DNA from: Cyclobacteriaceae bacterium
GTDB taxonomy: Bacteria; Bacteroidota; Bacteroidia; Cytophagales; Cyclobacteriaceae
Assembly: GCA_016787565.1 (NCBI GenBank)
Contig: JAEUUG010000004.1
Coordinates: 62,001-126,000, forward strand
DNA length: 64,000 nt
Direction of reading: 5' to 3'
The position numbers and the translations under genes are program-made. The notes below the pieces were generated by a model. It worked only from the letters and a program-made list of their open reading frames with translations. It searched no databases and was not told the origin of the DNA. Every line of letters starts with the position of its first letter. Position 1 is the stretch's first letter. This document shows, piece after piece, positions 1 to 8,356 of the stretch.

Positions 1-853
1 TGACCACTTTGGAGGAATCAATGATTCTTGTTTCCAGGTTGCTGACACCGGCTCTGCGCGCACGCTTTTGCATTTCATCGAGTTTCCATTGTTCGGTATC
101 CATGCCAATGATGCGCCCTTTGCTTTTCATGAGGGCTGCGAGGTGAAGTGTTTTTCCTCCCGCTCCCGCACACGCGTCAATCACACGCTGACCGGGTTCA
201 ACTTTTAAAAAGGGTGCTATAAACTGTGAGGCAGCGTCCTGTACTTCAAATAAACCTTCTTTAAAAGATGGTGTGATAAAAACATTCTGGCGTTCGTGTA
301 ACACCAGCGCATCGGGAAATCCTTCAATGGAAGACGTCTCTACATTGTTTTCGTCATAGAGGCGCTGTTGAAGCTCTTTCTTGGTAATCTTGAGCGTGTT
401 TACCCGGAGCACAACATTTGCTTCTTCATTGAGAGCCTGCAATTCAGCATCCCAGGTTTTTCCCAGTTCTCGTGCGCCAAGTTCATCCAGCCAATCGGGT
501 ATAGATTCCCGAATCTTTCTGATTTTCTGAGCATCTTTTTTTCGTTTCAATACCTCGCTGGCCGAAATTCCTTTGAACTCCTCCCATGCGGGAACAGGAA
601 TTTCGTTAACGATCAGCCATCCCCCCAGCAGTTTCCAATACTCTCTTTCTCCGGCCTGGGTCATTTCACGTAACAATCTATACCAGCGAACAATGTCGTA
701 GGTGGTTTCAGCAATAAACCGCCTGTCGCGCGCACCCCATTTCGAGTTTTGCTTGAGCACTTTTTCAATAACCTTATCTGCATACCGGTTATCATCAAAA
801 ATTTGTTCAAGAGCCTGCACAACGGCATTGGTGGTATTGTTATAAAGTTTCAT
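1..853 (-). CDS. RsmB/NOP-family rRNA cytosine-C5 methyltransferase, partial (N-terminal ~284 residues)
   Basis: Reading from the ATG at 853 toward the left edge gives an uninterrupted protein that is cut off by the window. The N-terminal 150 residues have the helical RsmB/NusB-like look. The SAM-binding motif I DACAGAGGKTLHLA begins at residue 226, followed by the acidic motif II (GMDTEQWKL). Family members methylate C5 of cytosine in 16S rRNA. The two catalytic cysteines (PCSG region) would lie beyond the edge, so activity cannot be confirmed here. The usual length is about 400-450 residues. The 173-base gap to the next gene holds no other feature I can name. Confidence 0.85.
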   Translation of the reverse strand, partial: MKLYNNTTNAVVQALEQIFDDNRYADKVIEKVLKQNSKWGARDRRFIAETTYDIVRWYRLLREMTQAGEREYWKLLGGWLIVNEIPVPAWEEFKGISASEVLKRKKDAQKIRKIRESIPDWLDELGARELGKTWDAELQALNEEANVVLRVNTLKITKKELQQRLYDENNVETSSIEGFPDALVLHERQNVFITPSFKEGLFEVQDAASQFIAPFLKVEPGQRVIDACAGAGGKTLHLAALMKSKGRIIGMDTEQWKLDEMQKRARRAGVSNLETRIIDSSKVV

Positions 854-1026
854 GTAGTTACAATCAGCTGCAAAGGTGCAAATTACTTTGTTGATTACAG
901 CATGGTGTTCAGCAGGGTTGGCACTTAGCTGGATGGAATTTCCAAAGAATGTTTTAAATTGTTCCATCACAGTCGTGTAAAAAATTGTTCAAACCAAAAC
1001 TGGTACCCTCTAAATAGGCTTTACCT

Positions 1027-1947
1027 ATGAAACGAAGAAATTTTCTAAAGAATGGATTAGCAACGGCTTCGGCCTTAACCGTTGGAAGCGCATGGGCTTT
1101 TTCTGCGAACACTGAACGCTTTAATGCCGGTGAAAAAACTTTCAATTTAAATTATGCTCCGCACGATGGCATGTTTGCTAACCACGCAGGGAAGGACTTC
1201 ATCGATCAGATAAAATTCATGCACGACCAGGGGTTTCGGGGAATTGAAGACAACGGACTGTTGGGCCGGAGTGTAACAGATCAGGAGAAGATTGGAAAGA
1301 CGCTGGCGCAATTCGGCATGACCATGGGTGTGTTTGTTGTTGATGGTGGGGATAACTGGAAAGTATCGTTAACATCGGGTAAAAAAGATTTTGTTGATGC
1401 GTTTGTAAAAACCTGTCAACGAAGTGTTGAAACTTCTAAGCGTGTAAATGCGAAATGGATGACCGTAGTGCCTGGATATTTTGAGCGCAATTTGCCCATC
1501 GGTATACAAACTGCTCACGTGATTGAAGCCTTGCGAAGAGGTGCTGAGGTGTTTGAACCACATGGACTCATCATGGTGTTGGAGCCGCTCAGTGATAACC
1601 CGGATTTATTCTTACGAACATCATCACAGTCTTACGAAATTTGTAAAGCTGTGAATAGTCCCGCATGTAAAATTTTATACGACATCTATCACATGCAGCG
1701 CAACGAAGGTGACCTGATCAAAAATATTGAACGCACCTGGGAAGAAATCGCCTACTTTCAGATTGGCGATAATCCCGGCAGAAAGGAACCAACATCGGGT
1801 GAAATTAATTACAAGAATATTTTCAAATACATCTACAACAGAGGCTATCGTGGTGTGATGGGCATGGAACACGGCAATGCCAGGGAAGGCAAGGATGGCG
1901 AAGTGGCCTTAATCAAAGCATACCGGGAGGTGGATAACTTTATGTAG
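1027..1947 (+). CDS. Tat-exported hydroxypyruvate-isomerase-like TIM-barrel protein
   Basis: The 306-residue protein starts with a twin-arginine signal (MKRRNFLKNG, then a hydrophobic stretch ending AWAFSA near residue 27). The rest is an AP-endonuclease-2/xylose-isomerase-like TIM barrel of the Hyi/IolE type. Visible family segments are the early FANHAGKDFIDQIKFMHDQG, the metal-ligand strand VLEPLSDNP (near residue 180), LYDIYHMQ (near 220), FQIGDNPGRKEP (near 245) and the C-terminal MGMEHG. The Glu, Asp, His and Glu of these segments match the usual divalent-metal site. Known relatives isomerise small sugars or hydroxypyruvate. The Tat signal places this one in the periplasm, where the substrate is unknown. 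It is monocistronic and convergent with the sigma operon. Confidence 0.8.
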   Translation: MKRRNFLKNGLATASALTVGSAWAFSANTERFNAGEKTFNLNYAPHDGMFANHAGKDFIDQIKFMHDQGFRGIEDNGLLGRSVTDQEKIGKTLAQFGMTMGVFVVDGGDNWKVSLTSGKKDFVDAFVKTCQRSVETSKRVNAKWMTVVPGYFERNLPIGIQTAHVIEALRRGAEVFEPHGLIMVLEPLSDNPDLFLRTSSQSYEICKAVNSPACKILYDIYHMQRNEGDLIKNIERTWEEIAYFQIGDNPGRKEPTSGEINYKNIFKYIYNRGYRGVMGMEHGNAREGKDGEVALIKAYREVDNFM

Positions 1948-1956
1948 GAAGTTGTC

Positions 1957-1973
1957 TTTTCAAGATTTGAAAA
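1957..1973. terminator. AT-rich hairpin between convergent genes
   Basis: TTTTCAA and TTGAAAA form a perfect 7-bp stem around a GAT loop in the 30-base gap between two convergent stop codons. It is A/T-only apart from one pair and lacks a long T-run, so it is at best a weak bidirectional terminator. Confidence 0.3.
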
Positions 1974-1977
1974 AGGT

Positions 1978-2352
1978 TTAATTTTTTATTCTTCCGCGCT
2001 TGTGAAACTCCTGTAACTTTTTCAGTTGTTCCTCCTTCAAGAGTGGCTTGACTCTCACCTCTAAGGAGTCAATTATGCCACGGATTTTTTTGTCGGTGTG
2101 CGCTTGAACCGAATCAATTTCAGTCATCGTTTCCTCGATAAGCGGTCGTATTTCTTTTTCCTGACTAGCGTCTGCATCCATGACTGTAAGTATTTTTTGA
2201 ATAAAGGCTTCACGGCCACCTTCGCGCCAGCCAATTTTTTCCTTGCGATTTGTTTTTTGCATCACCAGACCCAGAATGAGTGCTCCGGAAATAATACCAA
2301 CAATGAAAGTGGTAGCAATCAGAATCAATGCTTTTTTTCGCTCGGGTGTCAT
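1978..2352 (-). CDS. Spy/CpxP-like membrane-anchored periplasmic protein
   Basis: This is a 124-residue protein with a short basic N-terminus, one transmembrane helix (about residues 9-30) and a charged all-helical domain. The end, LLKEEQLKKLQEFHKRGR, resembles the LTxxQ-type repeats of Spy/CpxP and heavy-metal-resistance periplasmic helices. It is the last gene of a three-gene unit, four bases after the membrane partner of the ECF sigma factor. The context suggests a sensor or chaperone for envelope stress feeding into that sigma factor. This is inferred from gene order and fold only. Confidence 0.65.
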   Translation of the reverse strand: MTPERKKALILIATTFIVGIISGALILGLVMQKTNRKEKIGWREGGREAFIQKILTVMDADASQEKEIRPLIEETMTEIDSVQAHTDKKIRGIIDSLEVRVKPLLKEEQLKKLQEFHKRGRIKN

Positions 2353-2356
2353 GATT

Positions 2357-2779
2357 TTATTCAGTTATGTTTTTATACACGTCAATGGAAATAATGTCTT
2401 CGATTGTCTGTTCGCCCATACCGAGTATCGATTTCAGCGTTAGCTCTTCGGCAGTAAAAATATTGGCCGCCAGTAAGGCAATGACAATGCCGATAATAAC
2501 CAGTTGGTATTTTTTAAAGAAGAAGAGAATCAGGTAGTCAATTTCCTGTGTGCGCTGCTTGATTTGATGCAAGATGCGTTCTGCGAAAAAGGGGCCAAAG
2601 GAATCCGTCTCCTTTTGCATCAGCATCTCTCGCAGTTGCAGGTATTGTTGCGCTTTTGATTTCAAGGTGCTATTCTGTTGTAAAGTTAGCTCCAGTTTAA
2701 CCAGGTCACCTTCAGGTAGCCGACTGTCAAGCGAGTGAAGAAACATTTCTTCTTCTGGTGAAAAAAAATCCAATCTCAT
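2357..2779 (-). CDS. Single-pass membrane protein, candidate anti-sigma factor
   Basis: This is a 140-residue protein. An N-terminal cytoplasmic helical region of about 85 residues is followed by one transmembrane helix (about residues 90-108, LVIIGIVIALLAANIF) and a short periplasmic tail. It overlaps the sigma gene by four bases (ATGA arrangement), which implies translational coupling. The position directly after an ECF sigma gene and the cytoplasmic-helix/TM design fit an anti-sigma factor. The zinc-binding HxxxCxxC motif of ZAS-type anti-sigmas is absent. The function is therefore inferred from context. Confidence 0.6.
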   Translation of the reverse strand: MRLDFFSPEEEMFLHSLDSRLPEGDLVKLELTLQQNSTLKSKAQQYLQLREMLMQKETDSFGPFFAERILHQIKQRTQEIDYLILFFFKKYQLVIIGIVIALLAANIFTAEELTLKSILGMGEQTIEDIISIDVYKNITE

Positions 2780-3312
2780 GACTTTAGTTTTTTGGCTAAG
2801 GCTGTTCGTAATTTCTGTTGGGCCCTCGACAATCGGGAGAGCACCGTGCCTACCGGTACCTTCAGGATTTCTGCAGTCTCTTCTGTAGAATAGCCTTCCA
2901 CTAACCGAAGAGTGGCCACAGCTTTAAACTCAGATGACAAGCGGGCGAATTCGTATTGTAATTGCTCTTGTAAGTCCATGGTTTGATTGCCATCATTCAT
3001 CCCTGTGGCAGCCTCCAATGGACTAAATCGCAGGAAGCTTCTTTTTTTTCTTTTGAGTTCATTTAGCGAAAGATTCATGGCTATCCGAACTAAGTATGTA
3101 CTAAGTTGTGCATCTCCTCGGAAGGCCTTCAGTGATTCATAAAACCGGATAAATACTTCCTGTCCTACATCTTCTGCTTCAGCCGTTGCACCCAGCATGG
3201 AACGGATCACGCCCGCTACTTTTCCTTCATGGCGGATGACTAACTGTTTGAAGGATGCCATATCGCCATTTTTTGACTGTTCAATCAACACTTCATCAGG
3301 CGGTTGTTGCAT
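2776..3312 (-). CDS. ECF-type RNA polymerase sigma factor
   Basis: The 178-residue protein has region 2 near residues 22-90 (AEDVGQEVFIRFYESL, then the -10 recognition stretch STYLVRIAMNLSLNELKRKK). Region 4 lies near 120-172 (RLVEGYSTEETAEILKVPVG followed by TVLSRLSRAQQKLR), and the two are joined by a short linker. This two-domain layout and size are typical of ECF sigma factors. It is the first gene of a three-gene operon with a membrane partner and a Spy-like protein, and is divergent from the CHAT protease at 3495. The set suggests a stress-responsive regulon that probably includes its own promoter in 3313-3494. Confidence 0.93.
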   Translation of the reverse strand: MQQPPDEVLIEQSKNGDMASFKQLVIRHEGKVAGVIRSMLGATAEAEDVGQEVFIRFYESLKAFRGDAQLSTYLVRIAMNLSLNELKRKKRSFLRFSPLEAATGMNDGNQTMDLQEQLQYEFARLSSEFKAVATLRLVEGYSTEETAEILKVPVGTVLSRLSRAQQKLRTALAKKLKS

Positions 3313-3467
3313 GTTTTAAGATAAGCAATCCAGCAGAGGTTTGCTATTAGACAATCTATAATCGCCTGATATTCCCGGGCGGGAAGAATTTTTGCTTCGG
3401 GATTGATGGGGGTTTGACCCACATTCTTTTTTATCGATGCAGACAACCCAATCCCGTAAGGCTTTAT

Positions 3468-3475
3468 TAAATTTG
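3468..3475 (+). promoter_or_regulatory. Candidate -7 box before the CHAT gene
   Basis: TAAATTTG matches the Bacteroidota -7 consensus TAnnTTTG exactly and ends 19 bases before the ATG at 3495. No convincing -33 TTG lies at the usual distance, so an alternative sigma factor (for example the divergent ECF) could be involved. The remainder of 3313-3494 holds only GC-rich partial repeats without a clear structure. Confidence 0.4.
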
Positions 3476-3494
3476 TTTTTTAAAGCCCCCATCT

Positions 3495-6362
3495 ATGATG
3501 CGATACATCGTTTCTTTCGCACTTATTTTTCTTAGCGCGCAACTTCCGGCTCAGGTACTCCAAAACCTGAAGAAAGCTGCTATGGATAGCGGAAAAAAAC
3601 TGAATACAAAAGACAATCAGGTTAAGGTGGCTAAAATTGGATCAAGCTACTTGGGCTTGGACAAAGCCCGGGCTGAATTTGACTCTACTGATTTTGACTA
3701 CGCCATTCTGGTGAGCGATAACTCCGGGTTATTTGATGTAAAAGAAAAAGGAGAATTAAAAGCACAGGTTAAGTCCATATCGGACGTAGGAATCGAAATG
3801 TACAAAGATGGTTTGGATGCAAAATTTACGGACGCTCAGAAAGCAGACAACGCCAGAAAACTTGGGGAAGTGTGGTACGCCAAAAAGATGTTCAAAATGG
3901 CGGAGCAAAAATTCATGGATGCACGTAGTATGTACGAAGGGTCTAACCTTAGGGAAGAATTAGGATACTTCAAAACAATTGCAAATCAAGGGTTGCTTTA
4001 CGCTACCATGGGTCGCTTCTCGCAGGCCGAAGGATACACTGTTGATGCCCTGGAAATGAGGAAGGAAAAATTCGGTGAGAACGGTCCTGCGGTCGCATCT
4101 TCGCTTAACAACTATGGTGTATTGAAATACAACATGGCCCGCTACAATGAGGCTGAAAAAGATTTTGAAACCACTCTGAGCATCATAAAAGCGAACAACC
4201 TTCAGGCCGCCATGCCATACGCTATCGCACTCAATAACCAGGCGATGCTTTACCAAACCATTGGACGATTTGAGGAAGCCGATAGGTTAATAAAGGAAGC
4301 TATAGGTGTTGCTGAAAAATTGCAAAGCAGCAAAAGCAAAAATCACCTTATGTTCATGTCCAATCAGGCACTGCTTTATCAACAGATGGGCAAGTATGAA
4401 GAAGCTGAAAGTATTTATCTGGGAATGGAAAAAAGGTTAGCGAAATCGAATCCTCCTGATTACGCCAGTATGCTTAATAACCTTGCAGCCTTATATATGG
4501 TGATGGGCAAAGAAGAACGGGTGGAGGAACTATTGAAAAAATCTTCATCAATTTATAAATCGAAGTTTGGTGAGGAGAATCCAGCCTATGCCAAAGCGAT
4601 AAGCGATCTCGGAAATTTTTATCGCTACAAGGCCCGTTATTCAGAGGCTGATCCGTTATTAGAAAAAGCACTTGCGATACGCGAAGTTACGCTCGGAAGA
4701 AATCACCCAAGTTATGTGCAATCACAGGAAGATATTGCTATTTTATACTGGAAGCGAAAAGGTTGGGATAAAGCCTTCATGATGTATCGCGATGTGATGG
4801 ACAAATCGCTCGACTTCATCAATAAGTATTTTCCTCCAATGAGTGAAGCAGAGAAAACGAAATACTGGGATGTGCTTTCACCACGCTTTCAGCGCTTTTA
4901 CAATTTCGCTGTTGAAGCCAGTGCGGAAAATTCACATACACTGGAAGCCCTCTACGATTACCGCATCGCTACGAAAGCTTTGTTACTGAATTCAACCAAC
5001 AAAGTGAAGCAGGCTATTCTGGCCAGCAAGGATGCTTCGCTTATTAAAGACTACTTCACCTGGCTTGATCAGAAGGAAACACTGGCGCGTTTGTATGCGT
5101 ACTCCAAGGATGAATTGAAGTTGCAGAAGATTAATCTCGATTCGATGGAGCGTGCTGCGAATACGATGGAGCGCAAACTTTCAGATCGATCTACGGAATT
5201 CTCTGCCGGGTATGCTGCACAGAAGACCGACTATATGCAAATCAAGAATTTATTGATTGAAACTGAAGCTGTTGTTGAAATCATCCGTTTGCAGAAGTAT
5301 GACCAAAATTTTACCACGGATGTTAAATACATTGCACTGGTGCTGACCAAGGCACATGAAATACCGAAACTCGTGGTAATGGAAAACGGGCAGCAGTTGG
5401 AAACACGTTATTCAAAATATTACCGCAATGCCATTCAACAAAAAATAGCGGACGAGTATTCGTACGATCAGTATTGGAAAAGTGTTGAACAAGAACTTGT
5501 AGGAAAAAAATCCATTTACATTTCTCCTGATGGTGTTTACAACCAACTTAATCTTAATACCCTTCGTAAAGCTTCAGGCGAATATGTTATCAATAAATAC
5601 GATCTCGTAATTCTGGGAAACTCAAAAGATCTGATTCCGCTCAAAAGCAAAAAACCTGCAGCACCCAAAAAGAATGCTGCGCTTGTTGGTTTCCCGGATT
5701 ACGGTTCCGGTGATATCGTGCCGTTGCCGGGAACAAAAGTTGAGCTTGACGCGATCTCCAAAATACTGAAAGCCTCCGGGTATCAGGTGTCGCAGTTGAT
5801 GCAGAAGTCGGCAACAGAAGCAAACCTGAAAGCCATTAAGGCTCCGGCAGTCATACACATTGCCACGCATGGTTATTTTTTGAAGGATGTCGACCGAGTA
5901 GGTTCAGCATTCGGTGTGCAGATGGAAAATGCAAACGACAATCCATTACTCCGTTCCGGATTAATGCTGGCCGGTGCAGCAGCTACAGTAAGCGGCAAAC
6001 GAATGCCCAATCTTGAAAGTAACGACAACGGCATACTCACCGCGTATGAAGCCATGAACATGAATCTTGAAGGCACAGACTTGATTATCCTCAGCGCCTG
6101 TGAAACCGGACTGGGTGATGTGAAGGCCGGTGAAGGTGTGTATGGATTGCAGCGTGCCTTTTTAGTGGCTGGTGCCGATGCCCTCATCATGAGTTTGTGG
6201 AAAGTAGATGACGCAGCAACCCAACAGCTCATGACAAACTTTTATATGAACTGGATCAAGCTCGGTAATAAGCAAAAAGCTTTTAAGCAGGCTCAACTTC
6301 AGCTCATGACAAAATATAAGGAGCCTTATTATTGGGGAGCCTTTGTGATGATGGGAATGTGA
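3495..6362 (+). CDS. Exported TPR-CHAT caspase-like protease
   Basis: This is a 955-residue protein with a signal peptide (residues 1-19, ending AQLPAQ). An array of tetratricopeptide repeats spans roughly 120-430, with recurring A-x3-Y/F-x2-A-E segments and LNNxAxLY motifs. A helical linker follows, then a C-terminal CHAT domain from about 660. The CHAT catalytic dyad is visible as His792 in HIATHGYF and Cys869 in SACETGLGD. Downstream are the typical GLQRAFLVAGA and SLWKVDD segments. CHAT proteins are clan CD cysteine peptidases related to caspases and separases. The signal peptide puts this one outside the cytoplasm, so it is not a cytosolic effector. It lies 182 bases from the divergent ECF sigma operon. 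Its substrate is unknown; the sigma operon's membrane partner is a speculative candidate. Confidence 0.9.
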   Translation: MMRYIVSFALIFLSAQLPAQVLQNLKKAAMDSGKKLNTKDNQVKVAKIGSSYLGLDKARAEFDSTDFDYAILVSDNSGLFDVKEKGELKAQVKSISDVGIEMYKDGLDAKFTDAQKADNARKLGEVWYAKKMFKMAEQKFMDARSMYEGSNLREELGYFKTIANQGLLYATMGRFSQAEGYTVDALEMRKEKFGENGPAVASSLNNYGVLKYNMARYNEAEKDFETTLSIIKANNLQAAMPYAIALNNQAMLYQTIGRFEEADRLIKEAIGVAEKLQSSKSKNHLMFMSNQALLYQQMGKYEEAESIYLGMEKRLAKSNPPDYASMLNNLAALYMVMGKEERVEELLKKSSSIYKSKFGEENPAYAKAISDLGNFYRYKARYSEADPLLEKALAIREVTLGRNHPSYVQSQEDIAILYWKRKGWDKAFMMYRDVMDKSLDFINKYFPPMSEAEKTKYWDVLSPRFQRFYNFAVEASAENSHTLEALYDYRIATKALLLNSTNKVKQAILASKDASLIKDYFTWLDQKETLARLYAYSKDELKLQKINLDSMERAANTMERKLSDRSTEFSAGYAAQKTDYMQIKNLLIETEAVVEIIRLQKYDQNFTTDVKYIALVLTKAHEIPKLVVMENGQQLETRYSKYYRNAIQQKIADEYSYDQYWKSVEQELVGKKSIYISPDGVYNQLNLNTLRKASGEYVINKYDLVILGNSKDLIPLKSKKPAAPKKNAALVGFPDYGSGDIVPLPGTKVELDAISKILKASGYQVSQLMQKSATEANLKAIKAPAVIHIATHGYFLKDVDRVGSAFGVQMENANDNPLLRSGLMLAGAAATVSGKRMPNLESNDNGILTAYEAMNMNLEGTDLIILSACETGLGDVKAGEGVYGLQRAFLVAGADALIMSLWKVDDAATQQLMTNFYMNWIKLGNKQKAFKQAQLQLMTKYKEPYYWGAFVMMGM

Positions 6363-6407
6363 AGAGGAGCGGAGGATGTACGAATCAAAAGATACGATGG
6401 TAAAATA

Positions 6408-6430
6408 GCGCGGAGTTTTTTCTTCCGCGC
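6408..6430. terminator. GC-rich hairpin between convergent genes
   Basis: GCGCGGA (6408-6414) pairs perfectly with TCCGCGC (6424-6430) around a T-rich loop. It sits between the converging CHAT and sugar-dehydrogenase genes. T-rich sequence follows on the minus side (TATTTTACC) and on the plus side somewhat further down, so it may stop transcription in both directions. Confidence 0.5.
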
Positions 6431-6451
6431 CATTTAACAAAATAGATTTTT

Positions 6452-7591
6452 TTATTTCACCGGAACGAGCCGCAACAGCATACCGGGTGATTCGGTAGCT
6501 ACATAAATGTAACCCTCCGGACTTTGCGCAACAGCTCTGACCCGTGCAATTTTGTCAAGCAGTTTTTCTTCTTTTATATACTTTCCATCGGCCAATTCTA
6601 CGCGGGCAACATGTGTGAGTGCCAATGCGCCAACCATTAAATTGTTTTTCCAGTTGGGATATTTATCGCTGGTAACTTGCATCAGTCCGCATGTGGCAAT
6701 AGAAGGTACCCAATAATGAACGGGCTGTTCCATTCCTTCTTTCTCCGTTATATCGGTAATGGGTGTGCCGTCATAGTTTATTCCGTAGGTAACCACAGGC
6801 CATCCGTAATTTTTTCCCTTTTCTACTTTATTCAGTTCATCACCACCCCTTGGTCCATGCTCAGCATCCCATAAAGTATTGGTTTCTTTATCATAGATAA
6901 GTCCTTGTGGATTGCGATGTCCGTAGCTCCAGATTTCCGATTTGGCTCCGGCAGTACTAACAAACGGATTGTCAGCAGGTACACGTCCGTCATCGTGCAG
7001 ACGTAAAATTTTTCCCAGGTGATTGCTCAGGTTTTGAGCATTCTCTTTCGTGCCGCGTTCTCCGGAAGAAAAAAACATATAGCCGTTACCATCGAAAGCA
7101 ATTCGGCAACCGAAATGAACTCCGGAAGTGGAAAATGGTTGTGCGGAAAATAACTCTTCTAATGCTGTAAGGGTATTGCCTTCAAGCTTTGCCCGCGCAA
7201 TCGTTGTGCCACCACCGCCTTCACCAGGCTTGGCATAACTGAAATAGATCCATCCGTTTTTAGCGTATTCTGGGTGAAGTTGAATATCCATCAGCCCGCC
7301 CTGTCCTTCCACGAAAACAGCCGGAACACCCTGAACTTTTTCCTCCAGCAGCTTTCCATCTTTCACGATGCGGATATTTCCACCCCGTTCGGTTACGAGA
7401 ATACGGCCATCCGGAAGGAACGCCATGCCCCAGGGAAACTCGAGTTTATCGGTTATGGTGTCAATGCCAAATTTTTGTTTCTCCGATTCAATTACAGGTC
7501 CGGAGAACACCTCGGTAACCTGATCTTTTTCTGAGCAGGCCAACAAACTCACCGTGAGGATGATGAAGCCCGGAATCATTTTTCTTTTCAT
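6452..7591 (-). CDS. PQQ-dependent sugar dehydrogenase (YliI/Asd-like) lipoprotein
   Basis: The protein is about 380 residues from the ATG at 7591; this start gives a proper lipoprotein signal, MKRKMIPGFIILTVSLLAC, with the lipobox cysteine at 19. The upstream ATG at 7639 would add an unlikely leader. The body is a six-bladed beta-propeller of the glucose/sorbosone dehydrogenase family: LVTERGGNIRIV, GLMDIQLHPEYAKNGWIYFS, HFGCRIAFDGNGYMFFSSGE, YGHRNPQGL and WDAEHGPRGGDELN. These carry the Arg, His and Gly-rich PQQ/Ca2+ loops of the family. It probably oxidises aldoses on the periplasmic side, anchored in a membrane. Cofactor supply genes are not in the window. It is monocistronic. Confidence 0.85.
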   Translation of the reverse strand: MKRKMIPGFIILTVSLLACSEKDQVTEVFSGPVIESEKQKFGIDTITDKLEFPWGMAFLPDGRILVTERGGNIRIVKDGKLLEEKVQGVPAVFVEGQGGLMDIQLHPEYAKNGWIYFSYAKPGEGGGGTTIARAKLEGNTLTALEELFSAQPFSTSGVHFGCRIAFDGNGYMFFSSGERGTKENAQNLSNHLGKILRLHDDGRVPADNPFVSTAGAKSEIWSYGHRNPQGLIYDKETNTLWDAEHGPRGGDELNKVEKGKNYGWPVVTYGINYDGTPITDITEKEGMEQPVHYWVPSIATCGLMQVTSDKYPNWKNNLMVGALALTHVARVELADGKYIKEEKLLDKIARVRAVAQSPEGYIYVATESPGMLLRLVPVK

Positions 7592-7825
7592 AGCTATAGT
7601 TTGATTATGTAGAACCGATGGTACCATCGATATCAGCATTGCGAAGGTAATAATTCAGAATGGCTTTGATAGAATCATTTTGATGGGTGTTGTGCTAGAG
7701 GTGTGTATGGTAAAATGGAATATGCCCCGACAAAACGGGTTTGTAGTGATTCAGTCAAGAAAGAAATTCAAAAATTTCAGAACTACCGGAAACATCCTTA
7801 CTTTCGTCTCTCAAAATCTAATGGT

Positions 7826-8254
7826 ATGATGACCGGCCTTTTACACACACACTCCTTACTTCGTTATTTTATTCTCATCATGCTGGTGCTGGTGATTGTT
7901 ACTTCAATTCTTGGCCTGGTGAACAAAAAGCCCTACGGTGTGTGGGATAATAAATTCAGCCTCTATTTGTTGATTTTTACGCACCTGCAATTAATAGTAG
8001 GTTTAATACTTTACTTTACCAGCGATGTCGTTCAGTTTAACAGTGGCACCATGAAGAATGCTGAACTCCGCTACTGGACGGTTGAGCACATCTTCGGGAT
8101 GTTGCTGGCAGTAACACTCATCACAGTGGCCCGGATTTCTTCGAAGAAGTTGACGAGTGATCAGGCCAAACACAAACGCATGTTCCTGATGAACGGTGCT
8201 GCGTTGGTATTGATTCTGTCCATTATCTATATGAGTGGTCGCGGCATTCTATAA
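7826..8254 (+). CDS. Four-helix membrane protein, cytochrome-b-like
   Basis: This is a small integral membrane protein (about 142 residues from tandem ATGs at 7826/7829; a longer frame upstream encodes nothing membrane-like). There are four predicted helices, near residues 7-29, 42-65, 85-103 and 119-137. Histidines sit at helix ends (LLHTHSLLRY, THLQL, VEHIFG), reminiscent of haem-ligating cytochrome b-like families common in this phylum. No experimentally defined function is known to me. A strong terminator follows directly, so it forms its own unit. Confidence 0.6.
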   Translation: MMTGLLHTHSLLRYFILIMLVLVIVTSILGLVNKKPYGVWDNKFSLYLLIFTHLQLIVGLILYFTSDVVQFNSGTMKNAELRYWTVEHIFGMLLAVTLITVARISSKKLTSDQAKHKRMFLMNGAALVLILSIIYMSGRGIL

Positions 8255-8277
8255 TCCACACCACAATCAAGTCGATG

Positions 8278-8302
8278 AACCGGGCAAAAACCCGGTTTTT
8301 TT
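8278..8302 (+). terminator. Rho-independent terminator
   Basis: AACCGGG and CCCGGTT form a 7-bp stem (8278-8284 with 8291-8297) around CAAAAA, with the T-run continuing to 8302. It ends the cytochrome-b-like gene. Confidence 0.8.
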
Positions 8303-8356
8303 ATGGGTAACCTTTCGGTTGAATGTTTTAACTTTACTGACTAAAATTATCCAGCT

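Noticed and set aside
3495..6362. Part of a type III-E CRISPR (craspase) system
   Set aside because: No gRAMP/Cas7-11 gene, Cas1/2, Csx30-31 or repeat array is present, and this CHAT protein has a signal peptide.
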